Positions 33,654 through 43,200 of a DNA stretch of 44,053 nt are shown piece by piece; the stretch's first letter is position 1, and every line of letters begins with the position of its first letter. The notes below the pieces were generated by a model that was not told where the DNA came from, did not search any database, and was given only the letters and a program-made list of their open reading frames with translations. The translations under genes were made by a program, and so were the position numbers. Source of the stretch: an uncultured Eubacterium sp. (GTDB lineage Bacteria; Bacillota; Clostridia; Lachnospirales; Lachnospiraceae); NCBI GenBank assembly GCA_910584345.1, contig CAJTZX010000034.1, positions 1-44,053 of the forward strand. The letters are read 5' to 3'.

Positions 33654-35687
33654 TTATAGCGCAAGCTGCTCTTTCGACCGCACCACTTTCTTCCATTCAC
33701 TCTGCGGGGTATACTGTTTTGATATTCCATCATCCTCATACAGCACATACTCCGCCGTCGGTTCGGCAAACCCTATCCATTCATACTGTTTGTCATCCAA
33801 ATCCGCAGTCGATCTCACATTTTCATCCACTGCTGCAAGCGGTATCATATGACCTTTTTTTATAAAAATAATGACTTCATTTAATGCAACATCTACATAA
33901 TGATGTCCTTGTTCCATTCTTTGAAAACTCCTGTCCTCTGGTGAACGCATCCGTACCATCAGCATCTCCTGCGGCAGATAAACGTAGCGTCCCGTAGCAT
34001 TTTGCCTGTATACCGGAGCAATCATCATACTGTCTCCGACCATCAGCTGATCTTCTACCTGCGGCGCATGGGCGTCCTGCGGATAGTCAAACGCCAATGG
34101 CCTGAAATACATTTCGTTCTTTAACGCACATTTCATAAATTCACTGTAGATATATGGCAGCAGACTATAACGCATATGGATAATATTACGAAAATCTTTC
34201 GTCTGTGCAAAACGGTAAGCTTCCTGCTCTCTTGTTCCAGCTGCCGCATGGTTACGCATCAGCGGTGTAAAAATGCCAAACTCCAGCCAGCGCATCAAAA
34301 GATCCTCTGTCGCGTCTGCCCCAAATCCTCCAATATCGGAACCGGTATATAAAATCCCGCACATATTCAAAGACGGCATTTGCTGAATGCTCAACAATAA
34401 ATGACTCCACCATGATGCATTATCTCCTGTCCAGATTCCTCCATATCGATGCATCCCAATATAGGAAGAACGGGAAAACAGCAGCGTACGCTTCTCTGGC
34501 GCAATTTGTTCAAACGCTTCTGCTGCTGCCTTCGTCATATTGTACCCATAAAGGTTATGTACCTGATCGTGACAGACTTTCACACCGTCCATATTATGCC
34601 AGATTCCTCTATAATCATCTTCATTATTCGAAAGTCCGTCCACAAGCCCTTTCATATGATAAAACAAATGCAGGTCCAGATTTTCATCTTTCATCGACGC
34701 CACTTCTTCCATCACCTGTTTCAGATTTTTTTCTGAATAAAAGATAGCAGGCTCGTTCATATCATTCCAAAATCCGTCAATTCCCTGATCCATGAGCAGT
34801 TTATATTTTCCTCCAAACCATGCTCTTGCTTTTGCATTTAAAAAATCCGGAAAATGGGATTTTCCCGGCCATACTGCTCCCGTAAAATCCTCTCCATCCT
34901 CATCCTTGCAAAAATAATGATTTTGTACGCCTTCCTCGTAAATCGAATAGCCTTCTTCGATCTTTACTCCGGCATCAATAATCGGAACAAGATGAACGCC
35001 CTGCGCTCTCATCTCCTGTACAAATTGTTCAAAATCCGGGAATTTTTCCGCATCAACTGTAAAATCCTTAAAATTTTCCATATAATCAATATCCATATAT
35101 ACTGCATCTAATGGAATGCCTTTGTCATGATATCCTTTTACAACTTCCCGAATATCTTCTGCACAGGCATATCCCCAACGGGACTGCTGATAACCAAACG
35201 CCCATTTTGGCGCAATGTAGCTTGTTCCGACAAGCTCTCGAAACTGCTTTACGATTTCTTTTAAGCTGCCCCCTTCTATCGTATAGATGACACAATCACA
35301 TCCGGCTGTAATACTAAGCCTGTCCATGTCCGTTTCTCCGACATCAAAGACCACTCGTGCGGGATCATCTACAAATATGCCAAATGAACCTCCGTTTTTT
35401 CTGCTCAAAATCAGGAAGTTATGCGCTCCATACAAAGAATGCTTATTTTCCAGATGAAACGGATCGTCAGTCGCATGACTGATATATGTAAATCCACGCT
35501 TATTGATTCCTCGTACCTGTTCCCCTAAACCATAAACAACATCTTCTGCGTTCATCTGGCAGGATAATGCAATCCCTTTATCCGATTTTGTCAGCTGCAT
35601 CAAGTGAAACGGCTGTGCACTCTGTGAAATTGTAAGAACGACAGCTCCCGTGTCAATTGGCTGTCCAAAGCTGTATTTTTCAATCAT
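33654..35687 (-). CDS. GH31 alpha-glucosidase
   Basis: A 677-residue cytosolic family-31 glycoside hydrolase that releases glucose from alpha-glucans or small oligosaccharides. The catalytic nucleophile Asp lies in DGFWNDMNEPAIF and the acid/base Asp in IWTGDNASWW; the N-terminal domain and the barrel start (WAFGYQQSRWGY) are intact. No signal peptide is present. GGAGG lies 8 bases before the ATG. It is probably linked in function to the decayed maltodextrin locus to the right, which it outlives. Confidence 0.93.
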   Translation of the reverse strand: MIEKYSFGQPIDTGAVVLTISQSAQPFHLMQLTKSDKGIALSCQMNAEDVVYGLGEQVRGINKRGFTYISHATDDPFHLENKHSLYGAHNFLILSRKNGGSFGIFVDDPARVVFDVGETDMDRLSITAGCDCVIYTIEGGSLKEIVKQFRELVGTSYIAPKWAFGYQQSRWGYACAEDIREVVKGYHDKGIPLDAVYMDIDYMENFKDFTVDAEKFPDFEQFVQEMRAQGVHLVPIIDAGVKIEEGYSIYEEGVQNHYFCKDEDGEDFTGAVWPGKSHFPDFLNAKARAWFGGKYKLLMDQGIDGFWNDMNEPAIFYSEKNLKQVMEEVASMKDENLDLHLFYHMKGLVDGLSNNEDDYRGIWHNMDGVKVCHDQVHNLYGYNMTKAAAEAFEQIAPEKRTLLFSRSSYIGMHRYGGIWTGDNASWWSHLLLSIQQMPSLNMCGILYTGSDIGGFGADATEDLLMRWLEFGIFTPLMRNHAAAGTREQEAYRFAQTKDFRNIIHMRYSLLPYIYSEFMKCALKNEMYFRPLAFDYPQDAHAPQVEDQLMVGDSMMIAPVYRQNATGRYVYLPQEMLMVRMRSPEDRSFQRMEQGHHYVDVALNEVIIFIKKGHMIPLAAVDENVRSTADLDDKQYEWIGFAEPTAEYVLYEDDGISKQYTPQSEWKKVVRSKEQLAL

Positions 35688-35726
35688 AATATTGCCCTCC
35701 TGCTTTGCTTGTCTGTAATTTATTTC

Positions 35727-35755
35727 AAGATAGCAAAAACAATAGGAAAAGTCAA
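35727..35755 (-). promoter_or_regulatory. Promoter of the GH31 gene
   Basis: The minus strand reads TTGACT (35750-35755), a 17-bp spacer and TATCTT (35727-35732), 40 bp before the start codon. Confidence 0.6.
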
Positions 35756-35788
35756 TAAACTTACAATTTATAAGAAAGGAACTTTTTG

Positions 35789-35990
35789 ACGCTGATACTC
35801 TATCCGTTCATTTTCTGCAAAATAACATCTTATTCTGCCAAGCACATTGCTTTTTGTATCATAATTCAATATAATCAATGTCGTAGTTTTAAGTGATGTT
35901 TTATGAAACATAATCCCTGTATTCCTCAGAAATATAGAAAAGAACGCAAATTTATTTATAAAGGAGGTTTTAAACGAAATCAAAATATCA
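35789..35990 (+). repeat. Direct repeat copy B, leader of caspase-like gene
   Basis: About 200 bp matching 31596-31790. It starts 33 bp from the GH31 promoter and ends about 100 bp before the secreted protein at 36088. On its minus strand it encodes the same RIEYQR-containing protein tail as copy A, in one continuous but short frame. It fills most of the gene-free stretch 35688-36087; an AAAGGAGG without a start codon is also present (near 35960). Confidence 0.8.
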
Positions 35991-36087
35991 AGCGATCCAA
36001 AGATTCACATGATAACAGAAATCTTCTAAGTATGTGAACATAACACACTTAAAAAATTAGAATCGTAAAAACAAGGAGAACTGTACA

Positions 36088-37527
36088 ATGAAAAAAAGAT
36101 TAAAAAGTATATCTGTATGCCTGTTAACAGCATGTCTAACTATGAATATGACGGCTTTTGCAAATGCCGCAACTGCTACGGTATTTCAGGGAGATACTCC
36201 AAATTCCGGAGATGTGGAAGCATTTGAACGGGAATTAAAAGCAAACAACTATACAGTAACCTATAAAGGATTTAGAGGAAATTATACATCTTCAAGCTCA
36301 CCGGCAACCGGAAGCAATCTTAATTCTGCCAGCCGAAGTGGAAATGATGTTATCTATTGGAGCAGCCATGGTTCTGGAACACCAAGTTTAAATGTAATAA
36401 ACGGTCCTTCGTTTAACACATTAAATTATTTTAATCCAACGCAGTCTTCACCGCTTAAAATTGCAATTTTCGGAGCTTGCTACCAATTAGATGGCAACAC
36501 AAACAGACAGTCCTTTGCAAGTAAAATGCGTAATTCAAATGTGAGAGTAATTGCAGGCTATCATGAACAAGCACCATCCTCTCAAGATGTGACTTGTATA
36601 AATAAATACTTTGAAGCAGTCAAAGATGGAAACTCTGTACGCTATTCGTGGGAAGCCGCAAATGCGTACGTTGGTAAAAGCGGTTCTTGGATTACACTCA
36701 ACTATCAGGACACAAAAAATGAATATTATAGAATGCCTGGATACAAAAATGAAAGAAATAGTACATATCCTACACCAACATCCTCAACACCGATTTATCG
36801 TTATTGGGGATTATCAAATTCTGCTGCACCGGTAAATGCTCTTGCAAATGAACCTTATGATGAAATTCCTGTAAAACTTTTAGAGACAAGTCATTCTCAA
36901 AAAGTCAGATCCGATAAAGTATCCGATCTTATGCCAGATTCCATTTGCCAATCAGCAGACGGAACACAAAGAATTACATTCAGGGAACCAGAAAATCATG
37001 AATTAAACAATCCTGACCTGGCAGACAATACTGCTAGAGAACTTTTAGAAAACCAATTTGCATTAAACGATGTAACCGAACATGCCATTGCAGAAGAATC
37101 TTTCGTAATGTGCGCAGAAATCAAACCGGATGGTACGGACGGAGAAGAAGAACTCATCGCTAAACGATTAATCTATACGAATAACTTATATGGAATACCG
37201 ATAGAAGGTAATATGATTTCAGTGGGTGTCGATGAAAACGGTGTTTATGATATTATTGACACTTGGAAAGACGTAAAACCAGATTCTGCATCCACCTATG
37301 GCAGAAGCCAGGCGCTTGAATATACAGATGCGGTCACGGCAGCAGAAGAATATTTTTCTGCAAAAGAAGCAAATCCTGGCCCTATCACAGAAAGTCGGTT
37401 AATTTATGCACAGAATGACGCAAACGATTATGAACTTTCCTATGCATTAAAGTATACAAATGGAGCAGAAATATATGTAAGTCTTCTGGATTTAGATGTT
37501 ACGCTTGTAAGAAATGCAGATATCTAA
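36088..37527 (+). CDS. Secreted caspase-fold-like protein
   Basis: A 479-residue protein with a signal peptide (KRLKSISVCLLTACLTMN, cleavage near residue 27). The first domain (about 30-215) has DVIYWSSHGSGTP with His94 and KIAIFGACYQL with Cys131, a His-then-Cys pair after hydrophobic strands as in clan CD cysteine peptidases and the related DUF6345-type proteins. The C-terminal half (about 290-479) resembles the repeated beta domains of propeptides or inhibitors. Peptidase activity is inference. AAGGAG lies 9 bases before the ATG. It follows repeat copy B. Confidence 0.65.
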   Translation: MKKRLKSISVCLLTACLTMNMTAFANAATATVFQGDTPNSGDVEAFERELKANNYTVTYKGFRGNYTSSSSPATGSNLNSASRSGNDVIYWSSHGSGTPSLNVINGPSFNTLNYFNPTQSSPLKIAIFGACYQLDGNTNRQSFASKMRNSNVRVIAGYHEQAPSSQDVTCINKYFEAVKDGNSVRYSWEAANAYVGKSGSWITLNYQDTKNEYYRMPGYKNERNSTYPTPTSSTPIYRYWGLSNSAAPVNALANEPYDEIPVKLLETSHSQKVRSDKVSDLMPDSICQSADGTQRITFREPENHELNNPDLADNTARELLENQFALNDVTEHAIAEESFVMCAEIKPDGTDGEEELIAKRLIYTNNLYGIPIEGNMISVGVDENGVYDIIDTWKDVKPDSASTYGRSQALEYTDAVTAAEEYFSAKEANPGPITESRLIYAQNDANDYELSYALKYTNGAEIYVSLLDLDVTLVRNADI

Positions 37528-37570
37528 AACACACTTGCTCAAATAGAGCGTTATATTAGAATTTTGCAGG

Positions 37571-37645
37571 TATAGTGAATGATTCACCGATCATTTACTA
37601 TACCTTAGGAACTGTTCAAAAGTTATTTCTGAACAGTTCCTAAGG
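37571..37645 (+). terminator. Tandem hairpins after caspase-like gene
   Basis: The first stem joins TATAGTGAATGAT (37571-37583) with ATCATTTACTATA (37590-37602), with one G-U pair. The second is a perfect 16-bp stem (37603-37618 with 37630-37645). There is no T run after the second on the plus strand, so they may be a stability element rather than a classical terminator. Confidence 0.6.
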
Positions 37646-37695
37646 AAAAAGTCCAACATTACGATATATTATACACTTTGAGGTGACAGGTAACT

Positions 37696-38682
37696 ATGAA
37701 AAAAAAATTTTTATCAGGAATATGCATCGTACTGTTTTTTGGATGTCTGTTTTTTCTGATCTCAGGAAAAATAAAAAAGCCAGACAGTAATATAGTGACA
37801 GACAAATCTTTTGCCCCCGCACAATCTGAACAGAACAATAGAACAGAAAGAAATATCTCTCCCAAAAATACTTCCGATAAAATTATTTCCAAAGACAATA
37901 CTTCCCCCAAAAATAGTTCAAAAGACAAGATTGTAAAAGAAAATCTATCCAAAAAAGATACTTCTGATACAAATACAGCAAACATAATGATTGAAAAGGA
38001 TGGAAATCTCTTTCTGGCAGAAGGGAATATCAACGAAGCATTTTCCTTTTTGCCGGGCTATAAAAAAATACCTGTACAAATGGAAAATATCAACGAGAAT
38101 TTTATTCAGGTATTCAAATGTTTGCAAAAGTCCGAAAAAAGGAAAAACGAAACTCCATTGGAGCGTCTGGATGGTGCAGGAATAAGTGTAAATTATAATT
38201 ATCAGGGAAAAGACTGTTTCCTGACATTATATTCTGCCGCTGATAATCAATCCGTTCTGGTAAATATAAGCGGTGGAGATTTTCTTTATAGTGAAATGTT
38301 AGTTTCGAAAGAAGCTCATCAGTTTATTCATAAACAATCCGGATGGAAGGAATTTGATTTGGCAAAACTAAATCAAATAAATTCAATAACCGCTCAGATT
38401 GTTGAAGGGTACCAGGCCAGTAATGAAACGGTTATTTTTTCCAAAGATGAAACAAAAGATATCATAAACAGCCTCCTTTCGTCTGCATATGTAACAGACG
38501 AAGGAAGCTGTGGATATAATATACAACTTCAGTTTTATAAAGACGACAACTTTTTGTATCAGGGTTATCTTTCAGGAGACAGCTGCGCTCAAATAGGTCT
38601 GGAAAGCCAATATTTTCATATTGACAGCGATACGATCAGACAGATATACAAAAAACTAAACTATGATATGCCTGTCCGTTAA
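37696..38682 (+). CDS. Membrane-anchored exported protein
   Basis: A 328-residue protein with one N-terminal membrane helix (FLSGICIVLFFGCLFFLI), a low-complexity Ser/Lys/Asn/Thr linker (about residues 28-95, with repeated SPKNTS/KDNTSPKNSS units) and a C-terminal extracellular domain. GAGGTG precedes the ATG by about 9 bases. Its 3' end overlaps the decayed debranching-enzyme gene on the other strand by 27 bp. No family was recognised; it is the partner downstream of the caspase-like gene and may share its role. Confidence 0.65.
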   Translation: MKKKFLSGICIVLFFGCLFFLISGKIKKPDSNIVTDKSFAPAQSEQNNRTERNISPKNTSDKIISKDNTSPKNSSKDKIVKENLSKKDTSDTNTANIMIEKDGNLFLAEGNINEAFSFLPGYKKIPVQMENINENFIQVFKCLQKSEKRKNETPLERLDGAGISVNYNYQGKDCFLTLYSAADNQSVLVNISGGDFLYSEMLVSKEAHQFIHKQSGWKEFDLAKLNQINSITAQIVEGYQASNETVIFSKDETKDIINSLLSSAYVTDEGSCGYNIQLQFYKDDNFLYQGYLSGDSCAQIGLESQYFHIDSDTIRQIYKKLNYDMPVR

Positions 38683-39807
38683 AGCAGCATTTTGAATACT
38701 GCCATACACCCGCAATATTTCTCCCACACTCCACGCCTGCGCAAAGCATCCTCTGGAAAAAGACGGGCGGCTGCCATCGTAGATCTCCGGCAGCTGCCCG
38801 ATACATCCTTCTCCAAGCGCGCTTTCCAGAGTTTTCAGCTGCCTTACTACCTTTTGAAGCGCTTTTTTTTCATAATCTCTTGTTTTTAAATAAGCCAGAT
38901 AATAGGCGCCTAAAGGAAACACCCACACCGTCCCCTGATGATATGCCAAATCCCGCTCCATCTGGCTGCCGCCATACTTCCCATGAAACTGTGCGTCTGC
39001 CGGATCGAGTGTGCGCAGTCCATACGGTGTATATAGTTTTTCAAATACAGTATCCACAATCTGGCGTTCCTGCTCTTTATCCAGCATCGTAAACGGCAGG
39101 CTAACCGCCCAAATCTGATTGCACCGAATCTGCTCATCCGCAGCTGTCCCGGAAATCACATCTTTCAGACAGTTAAGTTTAGCGCTCCAAAACTTCTCCC
39201 GAAAGCTTTGTTTCGTTTGCCTTGCCATCTTAGCATAATCAGAAACAGCTTTCTTCCGATCCGGTTTTTGCAGCATCCCGACAAACTCATCCATAATACA
39301 TAGTGCATTGTACCAGTATGCGTTGATCTCTACCGGCTTGCCATGACGCGGCGTCGGCAGGATTTCTCCAATGCGGACATCCATCCATGTTACCTGATCC
39401 CGTTTTTCTCCTGCTCACAGCAAGCCATCCGTATCCATATGGATTCCATAATGAGTCCCCTTTTTATAACAGCTTATAATTTCTTCCATTACCGGAAAGA
39501 TTTCTTGTAAAAATGGAAGGTCATTCGTCTCTTTCACATATAAATACACCGCATGAATATATAAAAGCGCCGCATCTGCCGTATTATACTGCGGTTCGTT
39601 ATGTCCTTCAGGAAATAAATTTGGCATGAGTCCGTCTTTGCAGTAAGATGCAAATGTATGCAGAATGCTCTTTGCCGTCTCAAATTGCTTTGTTGTCACA
39701 CAGCATCCTGCAATTGCGATCATCGTATCTCTCCCCCAGTCTTCAAAAAACGGAAATCCCGCAAGTATTGTTTTACCGCCTGTGGATTCCCGTTTTGCAG
39801 CGAACTG
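38656..39807 (-). pseudogene. Glycogen debranching enzyme, truncated and interrupted
   Basis: The frame encodes the GDE C-terminal (amylo-alpha-1,6-glucosidase) barrel: KRESTGGKTILAGFPFF, EDWGRDTMIAIAG, QYNTADAALLYIHAVY, then a TGA at 39415-39417 right after DTDGLL, then on in the same frame DVRIGEILPTPRHGKPVEIN to FAQAWSVGEILRVY. The N-terminal half of the enzyme is missing and its remaining 5' end overlaps the YesM-like kinase tail. The C-terminus is extended over the opposite gene. It is almost certainly inactive. Confidence 0.85.
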
Positions 39808-41407
39808 CGGACAACTCTTCCTCTCCCATCATCTGTATCAATTCAATGATTTCCAGCTGCATCTGCTCCACATTATTTTCAATCTGAAATACAAGCTCTT
39901 CCTGATCCTGGCAGACGCGAATCCATATCCTTCCATCCTCATATATTTTTGCAAATCCATGTTTAATCGCATTTTCCACCAATGGCTGCAAAATCAGCTT
40001 TAACACCGGAACCTGTTTTAAATGCTCCTCACAGGAAATCTCATACTGAAACAAATCGTTATTGCGGATTTTTTGAATCTCCATATAACTTTTTACATGT
40101 TCCAGTTCATCAGCAACCGGAATCACATCGCTTCCTTTACTCAGGCTGACTTTCATAAACTTCGAAAGCGCCTGTATCATTTTCATCGTTACTTCTTCCC
40201 CGTTCATACGGGCAAGCATATATATCGTATCCAGCGTATTATACAGAAAATGCGGATTGATCTGATACTTCAATGAGCTAAGCTCACTTTTACGCAGCGC
40301 ACATTCATTTTCCTTCACTTCCTGCACAAGCTGTTCAATATTTTTCACCATATTGTTAAACGCATTGCCAATCGTATCCAGCTCCGTATTCGTATGCAGC
40401 TGCAAATGGCTGGAAAAATCACCGCCTTCAAATTCTTTCATTGCATTGCTGATCTGTGTGACCGGCCTTGTAAATCTTCTGGAAAAATACACGCTGCAAA
40501 TAACTGCCACTACAGCAATGACCGCATACACGCCAAGCAAAATTATCAGATTACGCACCGCTACGGCATGAAAGATCGAATCCGGTATGAGTGTTACTGC
40601 CGTAAAACCACTGTCTGAGACCGTCTGAAAAAGAATGGTTCCCAGTCCCTTTACGTCAAATCTGCCCTGCAGTATTCCCGCGTTCTTATATTTTGCAATC
40701 TTGCTGCGCAGTCTCTGCTGCTGTTTCTTAGAAAACTCGTAGCTGTCTTTGTGTGTGCGATAACAAAGCTTCCTGTCTGTATCCAATATCATACAAATAC
40801 CGTCTTCCTGAGCAGCTTCCTTTAAAATATTTTGAAAAATTCCTTCATTGATCTGGAAAAACAACATTCCCGGTTCATGGTGAAATTCCATATTTCTCAT
40901 AAAGCGTCCGATAAAAAGATAATTTCCTTCTCTTCCAAACACCTTGTCTTTGGTCCAAATCCAGCAGATTTTCGAATATCCGTCTCCCAACGCCTGTTTT
41001 AGACCGCTTGCACAGAGCTTTTCGTAGCTGGTATCCCGATAAGCCTGCAAATATAAATTCTGCTTATTATCGACATATACATAAGTCTCCAGATATTTCA
41101 GATCTGCATAAGACAACATCAGCTCCAGCTTTTCTTTTTCAATGCTGTCCGGCTGCCTGCTGCGCAAACTGTCCTGAATCTCCTGGCTTTCCAGACATCG
41201 CTTCATTACCGCATCCGTTCTGGCATATTCATTTTGCAACAATACAGCGATACGGTCGTTTACATACGTGTACTGACTGACGGTCGCCTGATTCACATTT
41301 TTTCCAAGCAGCGTTCCGATGCCAATTCCTGACAAGACCATTGCAATTGTCAGAAGTGTCAGTACATATTTTAAAAAAATGCTCTGTATCCCGTGGATTT
41401 TTTTCAT
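39773..41407 (-). CDS. YesM-like sensor kinase with damaged C-terminus
   Basis: A 544-residue membrane sensor of the YesM type. TM1 is about residues 11-33, an extracellular sensing domain about 35-280, TM2 about 284-307, then HAMP. The His_kinase motif YQINPHFLYN has the phospho-acceptor His386, and the ATPase N-box is VENAIKHG. After about residue 500 the ATP-lid glycine boxes are missing and the frame ends in residues (ELSAVRCKTGIHRR) from joining to the debranching-enzyme gene in another frame. Kinase activity is doubtful. The ATG overlaps the AraC-type stop (ATGA), as in yesN-yesM operons. Confidence 0.8.
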   Translation of the reverse strand: MKKIHGIQSIFLKYVLTLLTIAMVLSGIGIGTLLGKNVNQATVSQYTYVNDRIAVLLQNEYARTDAVMKRCLESQEIQDSLRSRQPDSIEKEKLELMLSYADLKYLETYVYVDNKQNLYLQAYRDTSYEKLCASGLKQALGDGYSKICWIWTKDKVFGREGNYLFIGRFMRNMEFHHEPGMLFFQINEGIFQNILKEAAQEDGICMILDTDRKLCYRTHKDSYEFSKKQQQRLRSKIAKYKNAGILQGRFDVKGLGTILFQTVSDSGFTAVTLIPDSIFHAVAVRNLIILLGVYAVIAVVAVICSVYFSRRFTRPVTQISNAMKEFEGGDFSSHLQLHTNTELDTIGNAFNNMVKNIEQLVQEVKENECALRKSELSSLKYQINPHFLYNTLDTIYMLARMNGEEVTMKMIQALSKFMKVSLSKGSDVIPVADELEHVKSYMEIQKIRNNDLFQYEISCEEHLKQVPVLKLILQPLVENAIKHGFAKIYEDGRIWIRVCQDQEELVFQIENNVEQMQLEIIELIQMMGEEELSAVRCKTGIHRR

Positions 41408-42159
41408 TGTTCGTGTTCCTTTTTATACTCGCTTGGCAACATTCCTGTGTACTGCTTAAATACCTGGGAAAAATAGGAACGATTTGGAATGCCTACTTTT
41501 TCACATATCACAGAAATACTGTCCTTTCCTTCCATCGTATATGCGACGACTCTGGACGGTAAGTCTGTCTGAAACTGCGGCCGCTTACGTACCTGAGCGG
41601 TCAAATCGTAAAATCCGGAAAAGCTGCAGCGGACTTTGTGCAGACCATGATAATAGCCGATCAGCGATTCAAAACGGTACATACATCCCCAGTCCAGATG
41701 ATTTAAGTTTTTGGAGAGGTTATAGCTGTTGTCTTCCCCTTGCTTCGTTCTTCCTGCTTCTTCACCCGCCTGCATAAATGGAATGCCTGCGCTAAGCTGT
41801 ACAATCGCAGCTGCAAGGCGGTTCATCGATAAAAGATCCTCCTGTATCGTTTCGTAGTCTCCGTCTTTTTTCACGGAGTCCACGAGTTTATCCCAAAGTG
41901 TGCTGTTGTCATGAGCCGAGACATAATTGAGTACTTGTGCAGGTGATAAAGGCTGTGCTTTTTCTTCCTGGCTAAAAAGTCCCAAAACCGCGCGGCGGAT
42001 ACTTTCTTCCTGGCGCTGTTTTCCGTTTACAAAGCCTGGAACCTCCAGTCTGTCATAAGGCCCTTTGATTGCATCTCTCGTATCATCATTAAATACGGCT
42101 ATTCCTTCCATTAAAAGATCGATATGTTCTTTTGTCGAAGGAAAGCTTCCTTTTGGCAA
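41404..42159 (-). pseudogene. Pullulanase C-terminal part fused to AraC-type HTH
   Basis: Residues 1 to about 210 are the rest of a type I pullulanase (HIDLLMEGIAVFNDDTRDAI, then VSAHDNSTLWDKL with the third catalytic Asp, QAGEEAGRTKQGEDNSYN). At about residue 212 (EGKDSISVIC) the frame passes without interruption into ICEKVGIPNRSYFSQVFKQY and a final TGMLPSEYK, the last helix-turn-helix of an AraC/YesN regulator. The pullulanase C-terminal domain and all of the regulator's receiver and first HTH are lost. Upstream, the same frame continues through stops to the pullulanase N-terminal part. Confidence 0.85.
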
Positions 42160-42231
42160 AGGACTTTCGGATGCAGCCCATGGCTCTCCGTAAAGAAAAA
42201 ACTACTAACCATCTTCCAGTTGATTGAGCGC

Positions 42232-43200
42232 CTATAATACTGATTCTATCATATATTTGCGAAACATCGGACGTTCACTTGCCGTATCGTTGCCACAGGC
42301 GGAACCGTCAGCATATGTTCCGTCTTTATGCAGACGGTAATAATAATATGGCACCGTATGATGGAAGCAGGAATCCCGAAAGCTCGTATGATTATATACC
42401 ACATCCATAATGACGGAAATACCTGCCTGATGGAGTGCGGCTACCATTTCTTTAAATTCCCGGATACGGACTTCGCCATGATATGGGTCGGTCGCATAAG
42501 ACCCTTCAGGAACATTATAATTAAGCGGATCATAACCCCAATTAAATGTATCGCAATTACGTTCATCTACAGAACCATAATCAAACGCATGCAGCAGGTG
42601 AATATGGGTAATGCCGAGTTTTTTCAAATAATTTACGCACGTTGGATGTACACCGTCGCTGTTTAACGTCGTATCTTCAGTAAAAGCAAGGTATTTTCCC
42701 CTGTGCGCTTTACTGACGCCGCTGGCAGCGTCATGACTGAAATCACCGATATGGACTTCCCAGATTTGACTTTTCCCAAGCGGATGAAAGATATGTGTAT
42801 CGTTTTCCCATCCGGTCGGATTTGTACGTTCCAAATCTACAACCATGCTGCGGGTTCCGTTAATGCCTGCCGCTCTTGCATAAATGTCCCCGGTTTCTGC
42901 TGTTTGCTCCTTTGTGGACACCGTATACGTATAATATACGCCATGCAGATCTCCTTCGACTGTTGTTTCATAAATACCGCGGCTTGCCTGCTGCATTTGC
43001 GTACAAAGCAGCAGCCGGCCTCCCTCTTTTTCGCTGCCTGCTGTATACAGATTCAGCGACGCTTCCTCTGCAGTCGGAGCCCATACCTTAAATATCGTAC
43101 GCTCTTTGCTATAAACAGCTCCAAGATCATTTCCTGTATAAGTATACTGCTCGTTAAATTGTTCGGAATCAAACGTTTCCTTCCATTCACCTGCTGTCAT
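42232..43200 (-). pseudogene. Pullulanase N-terminal part
   Basis: 322 codons with the CBM48-type domain (TIFKVWAPTAEEASLNLY), HIGDFSHDAASG, the pullulanase signature YNWGYDP-like text (FNWGYDPLNYNVPEGSY) and conserved region I DVVYNHT. The frame stops at a TAG (42232-42234) after MIESVL, where YWxxxYHIDGFRFDLMG should follow. The next codons read ALNQLEDG, then TAG TAG (42202-42207), then FFLYGEPW, all in the same frame. About 30 residues with the catalytic nucleophile region are therefore deleted. The start has no ribosome site and overlaps the malG-like end. Confidence 0.85.

Noticed and set aside
35768..35983. A 71-codon minus-strand frame as a real gene
   Set aside because: Its only coherent part is the decayed protein tail shared with repeat copy A; the rest of the frame differs between the copies.
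39415..39417. TGA as a selenocysteine codon
   Set aside because: Debranching enzymes have no selenocysteine, the 5' half of the gene is missing, and neighbours are also broken.
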